NCBI GenBank assembly: GCA_028280885.1
Contig: JANQKY010000016.1
Span: 1 to 64,000 of the forward strand
Origin: Tepidamorphus sp.
GTDB lineage: Bacteria; Pseudomonadota; Alphaproteobacteria; Rhizobiales; Tepidamorphaceae
Reading direction: 5' to 3'
Length of the DNA: 64,000 nucleotides
The notes beneath the pieces were generated by a model. The model searched no databases. It was not told the DNA's origin and was given only the letters and a program-made list of their open reading frames with translations. Of this stretch, positions 61,039 through 64,000 are shown piece by piece. Position 1 is the stretch's first letter, and every line of letters begins with the position of its first letter. The position numbers and the translations under genes were made by a program.

Positions 61039-61880
61039 CCCCGTCAGGCAGTCTCCTTCACCAGATATCCTCGGAATTCGCCAATCTCGGCGCCGCCGAA
61101 CGGCGCGTTGCCGAGGTGGTGACCGCCGATCCGAACCGGGCGATCAATCTCAGCATGGCGGCGCTGGCGGCCGAAAGCCAGGTCAGCGACCCGACCATCG
61201 TGCGCTTCTTCCGCCGCTTCGGCTTCAGCGCCTATAACGACTTCAAGATGCGGCTTGCCCAGGATCTGGTGCCGGCGGCGCCGTTCGAATACGAGGGCAT
61301 CCACGCCCACGAGTCCGTTGCGGAGGTGGTGCGCAAGACCTGCAACAACTCGATCAACGCGATCCAGCGGGCGCTGCAGGATTTCAGCATCGAGGAGATC
61401 GAGCAGGCGACCGACGTGCTGCTCAAGGCCGACTGGATCGCCATTGCCGCGACCGGCATTTCCGAGATCGCGGCGCTTGACGCGGAACACAAGTTCTTCC
61501 GGCTCGGCCTGCGCTGCGCGGCGGTCATCGGCTCCTCGCGCCAGACCGCGCTGACGCGCACGACGCGGGCAGGCGAGGTGGTGCTGATCTTTTCCCAGTC
61601 CGGCGCGACGCGCAGCATGGTCGACATCGCCCGGCAGGCCTGCGAGAAGGGCGCGACCACGATCGCCGTCACCGCGCCGGGCAGCCCGCTTGCACAGGCC
61701 GCCGACCATCTGATCGGCATCAAGCCCTATGAGCGGATTGAACTGATGACGCCGCTTGCCTCGCGCCTCAACCACCAGCTTCTGGTCAACATGCTGGTGA
61801 CGACCATGGCGATCGCCAGCGGATCGCCGTTTCCCGATCAGTTGCAGGCGCTCGATTCCTGGGTCACGGACAAGCTTTAG
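61035..61880 (+). CDS. RpiR-family transcriptional regulator
   Basis: 281 residues. The N-terminal HTH (residues 1-78) reads LHQISSEFANLGAAERRVAEVV, then ESQVSDPTIVRFFRRFGFSAYNDFKMRL. The C-terminal SIS sugar-phosphate domain has ATGISEIAALDAEHKFFRLG and LIFSQSGATRSMVD. Such regulators respond to sugar phosphates made by the neighbouring enzymes. It probably controls the operon through the palindrome at 51717-51729. Confidence 0.88.
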   Translation: MTPSGSLLHQISSEFANLGAAERRVAEVVTADPNRAINLSMAALAAESQVSDPTIVRFFRRFGFSAYNDFKMRLAQDLVPAAPFEYEGIHAHESVAEVVRKTCNNSINAIQRALQDFSIEEIEQATDVLLKADWIAIAATGISEIAALDAEHKFFRLGLRCAAVIGSSRQTALTRTTRAGEVVLIFSQSGATRSMVDIARQACEKGATTIAVTAPGSPLAQAADHLIGIKPYERIELMTPLASRLNHQLLVNMLVTTMAIASGSPFPDQLQALDSWVTDKL

Positions 61881-61891
61881 GGACAGGTCAT

Positions 61892-62617
61892 ATGACACCG
61901 CAGGACAAGGCCAAGATCGCCGCCGGCCGCAAGGCGCTGGAGGCGTTTGTCGAGGACGGCATGACGCTGGGGCTCGGCTCGGGCACCACGTCGCATTTCT
62001 TCGTGCGCCTGCTAGGCGAGCGGGTTCGCGCCGGTCTTTCGATTACCGCGACAACCACCTCGCGCAGCACGACGGCCGTCGCCGAGGCGGTCGGGATCGA
62101 AATCACCGACGTGAACGATGTCGGCACAATCGACCTCACCATCGACGGGCCGGACGAGATCGACGGGGCATTCCGCATGATCAAGGGCGGCGGCGCCTGT
62201 CTTCTCTGGGAGAAGATCGTGGCGCACGCCTCGACGCGCATGATCACGGTCTGCGACGAGAGCAAGATCGTCCCGCAATTGGGGGGCTTTCCGCTTCCCA
62301 TCGAGGTCGTCCGGTTCGGCTGGCGCCAGACACAGCGCCGCATCGAAGACGTGTTGGCGTCGGGCGATGTCGCGCGGATCGATCTTTCCCGACGCGAGAA
62401 GGATGGCGCTCCGGTTATCACCGATAGCGGGCATTTCATCCTGGACGCGCGATGCGGGGCGATCGGTGATCCGGAGGGGCTGGAACTGGCGTTGAACGCG
62501 ATCCCCGGGGTCGTCGAGAATGGCCTGTTCACCCGGGAATCCGACGGCATGTGCGTCGGGCGGTTCGACGAGACGGCGTATGTCGCGCTGCGTGATGGGG
62601 ATGTGTCTGCCGGGTAG
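61892..62617 (+). CDS. rpiA: Ribose-5-phosphate isomerase A
   Basis: 241 residues. It shows the RpiA blocks GLGSGTTSHFFVRLLGE, TATTTSRSTTAVAEAVGI, the catalytic DGPDEID (usually DGADE) and the lysine loop KGGGACLLWEKIVA (usually KGGGGALLREK). The Arg in that loop is replaced by Trp, so substrate preference may have shifted. It interconverts ribose 5- and ribulose 5-phosphate and ends the sugar operon. A second housekeeping rpiA may exist elsewhere. Confidence 0.85.
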   Translation: MTPQDKAKIAAGRKALEAFVEDGMTLGLGSGTTSHFFVRLLGERVRAGLSITATTTSRSTTAVAEAVGIEITDVNDVGTIDLTIDGPDEIDGAFRMIKGGGACLLWEKIVAHASTRMITVCDESKIVPQLGGFPLPIEVVRFGWRQTQRRIEDVLASGDVARIDLSRREKDGAPVITDSGHFILDARCGAIGDPEGLELALNAIPGVVENGLFTRESDGMCVGRFDETAYVALRDGDVSAG

Positions 62618-62658
62618 GGCGGGAGGAGGGGGACGCTTGGCGCTGCTAACTCCTCGGG

Positions 62659-62758
62659 GTCATGCCCGGACGTGTTCCGGGCATCCATGACCACAGTCGC
62701 TGGCGCTCATTCTGACGGCGGTGTTCATGGATTGCCGGGACAAGCCCGGCAATGACAG
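62659..62758 (+). repeat. Dispersed repeat, copy B (intact)
   Basis: It starts GTCATGCCCGGACGTGTTCC and ends with the hairpin ATTGCCGGG-acaag-CCCGGCAAT followed by GACAG. Copy A at 50114 is interrupted by the insertion sequence. It lies in the gene-free stretch 62618-63036. Confidence 0.65.
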
Positions 62759-62793
62759 CAGAGTGTGCGAGGCGTCGGAATGTAAACGGCCCC

Positions 62794-62930
62794 CTCCCTC
62801 GTCATCCCGGAAATCGCGAACGCGATTATCCGGGATCGGGGAACCGGGGCGCCCGCTGGTGTTTTCCGTCGATGGATCAGGGGCTCCCCGGTCCCGGCTC
62901 GGCCTGCGGCCGTCCGGGATGACGAGGGAG
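62794..62930. repeat. Intergenic palindrome with 18-bp perfect arms
   Basis: CTCCCTCGTCATCCCGGA (62794-62811) is exactly repeated in inverse at 62913-62930. A smaller hairpin (ATCCCGG...CCGGGAT with TCGCGaaCGCGA) lies inside the left part. The rest of the gap to 63036 holds nothing recognisable. Confidence 0.6.
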
Positions 62931-63036
62931 AGGCCCGTCCCCCTTTCGACCATCAAGCAAACAAAGGGCCTCTCCGCCTTCGCGAATGATGCCGTGCTTT
63001 CGCATGCTGTTGCAGTAAAACCGCCGGCCGCTGCCC

Positions 63037-64000
63037 CTATCCCGCGATCACCGCTTCCGCCTCGATCTCGACCCGGTGGTCGCCGATCAGCCCGGCCACG
63101 ACCACTAGCGTGTTCGCTGGCTTGATCTCGGCGAACACCCGCCCGTGCGCCTGCGAGACCGCCTCCGTGTCGGCCTCGTCGACGATGTAGATCCGCGTGC
63201 GGACGACGTCCCCGGCCGTGGCGCCAAGCGCCGTCAGCGCGCCGAGGATCTTGTCGAGGATGAAGGTCGCCTGCGCGCCGGCATCCTCGGGCGCCACGGC
63301 CCGGTCGGTGCCGGCGGTGGCGGTCGTGCCGGAGACGAGGATGCGGTTGCCGACCCGGCGGGCGCGGCAATAGCCGGCGATGTCCTCCCAGGCGGTGTGG
63401 CTCAACAGGCGGGCGGTGCCGCGTTCGGCGTCCTCCTCAAGCGTATAGGCCGATGGCAGGTCGGCGAGGTGGTGGCTTAAATCGCCCGACGCGGTCAGGA
63501 AGGGTGGCCGGCGGTACTCGTCGCCGCAATCGCCGGGCACCGGCCGCGTCTGCGCGAACGCCTGCTCAAGCAGGGCGAAGTCTTCGCCGTCGAGCGTAAA
63601 AGAGAAGGCGCGGGCATTGTCCTGCGCGTGGTTTCGCTCGCCAAGCCGCGCGCCGACGATAACGCCGGCAACCGCCGGTTGCGCCAGCACCCAGGCGGTC
63701 GCGACATTGGCGACCGAGGCGCCGTGCCTGTCGGCGATCGTCTTTGCCGCGCGCAGGATCGCCTGAAAGCCGTCCCAGCCGCCGGTTTCGTCGATGAAGC
63801 GCTTGTATTTCATCTTCGACCAGTCGGCGATGTCGTCCGGCTCCAGTGTGCCGAGCCAGCGTTCCGACAGAAAACCGCCGCACAGCGTGCCATAGGCGAG
63901 CAGCGACAGTCCCGTATCGGCGCACAGATCGGACAGGGGTCCGAGTGCCCGCCGGTCGATCAGCGAGAAGGACACCTGGTTCGAAACAAGCGGGATGCCG
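63037..64000 (-). CDS. Aldo/keto reductase-RidA fusion (5' end outside window)
   Basis: The frame is open to the right edge and continues upstream; the first visible residues (IPLVSNQVSFSLIDRR) are mid-barrel. The AKR part lacks its N-terminal half and catalytic Tyr here, but keeps GLSLLAYGTLCGG and the cofactor-binding VAGVIVGARLGERNH. After about residue 190 of the visible part comes a RidA/YjgF-like domain (RILVSGTTAT, VVRTRIYIVDE, HGRVFAEIKPANTLVVVAGL, VEIEAEAVI). RidA proteins hydrolyse reactive imines or act as binding partners. Fusion suggests that the reductase's product is an imine or enamine, or that the RidA unit screens the product. The GTG at 63975 is internal. Confidence 0.8.
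   Translation of the reverse strand, partial: GIPLVSNQVSFSLIDRRALGPLSDLCADTGLSLLAYGTLCGGFLSERWLGTLEPDDIADWSKMKYKRFIDETGGWDGFQAILRAAKTIADRHGASVANVATAWVLAQPAVAGVIVGARLGERNHAQDNARAFSFTLDGEDFALLEQAFAQTRPVPGDCGDEYRRPPFLTASGDLSHHLADLPSAYTLEEDAERGTARLLSHTAWEDIAGYCRARRVGNRILVSGTTATAGTDRAVAPEDAGAQATFILDKILGALTALGATAGDVVRTRIYIVDEADTEAVSQAHGRVFAEIKPANTLVVVAGLIGDHRVEIEAEAVIAG

Noticed and set aside
1..64000. tRNA, rRNA, integrase or prophage genes
   Set aside because: None were recognised by eye; a tRNAscan and phage search would be needed to exclude small RNA genes.

Overview
The window is high-GC DNA (roughly 65%) with tightly packed operons, many ATGA or GTGA start/stop overlaps, and GC-rich palindromic intergenic repeats. 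Together with the hydrogenase, Liv-type and RpiR/RpiA clusters, this points to an alphaproteobacterium, probably Hyphomicrobiales or a close relative. The organism call is an inference. I see no tRNA, rRNA or CRISPR array.

Layout. (1) 1-9750, minus strand: one uninterrupted reading frame that runs off the left edge. It encodes a secreted protein of more than 3,250 residues made of Ig-like domains and 42 RCC1-type propeller blades in runs of 14, 7, 7, 7 and 7. Each run sits inside an Ig-like domain. A LuxR-type regulator lies divergently at 9990. (2) 11.2-14.5 kb: an amidohydrolase, an M15 peptidase, a 273-bp MITE-like element, a small helical protein and a lipoprotein. (3) 15.0-31.5 kb: a complete group 2a (Huc-like) [NiFe]-hydrogenase locus. 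It starts with a sigma-54 activator of the HoxA class and a zinc-ribbon protein. A strong -24/-12 promoter follows, then the two hydrogenase subunits and two tandem HiPIP-like four-cysteine proteins. Next come a maturation protease, a TPR protein, two tiny membrane proteins, a NifU-Rieske fusion, an NHL-repeat protein, hypF-C-D-E, a nickel-permease-like protein, an unusual hypA without its zinc domain, and hypB. (4) 31.5-49.8 kb: an acyl-CoA catabolic island. It holds two acyl-CoA ligases, an acyl-CoA dehydrogenase, two crotonases, AtuA, a TetR regulator, a complete Liv-type ABC importer, and a carboxylase whose biotin carboxylase, biotin carrier and carboxyltransferase are three separate genes. 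(5) 49.8-51.5 kb: palindromic repeats and an IS4-family insertion sequence that has landed in a dispersed repeat. (6) 51.7-62.6 kb: a carbohydrate or polyol ABC importer with two ATPases, followed by an aldehyde dehydrogenase, a xylulokinase-like kinase, a HAD phosphatase, an RpiR regulator and ribose-5-phosphate isomerase A. (7) 62.6-64.0 kb: repeats, then the 3' part of an aldo/keto reductase-RidA fusion.

How the genes work together. The hydrogenase locus is self-contained: regulator, promoter, structural subunits, probable electron relays, protease, nickel supply and the HypABCDEF machinery. It fits a cytoplasm-facing uptake hydrogenase feeding electrons to the membrane. The acyl-CoA island imports and activates a carboxylic acid, dehydrogenates it, carboxylates the beta-methyl branch and hydrates it, as in the Liu/Atu logic for leucine or acyclic terpenoids. 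The sugar operon imports a carbohydrate or polyol and feeds the pentose phosphate pool. The least ordinary items are the RCC1-in-Ig giant protein, the zinc-less HypA with a free-standing zinc ribbon in the same locus, the HiPIP-like pair, and a His/Met pentapeptide repeat in the hydrogenase regulator.
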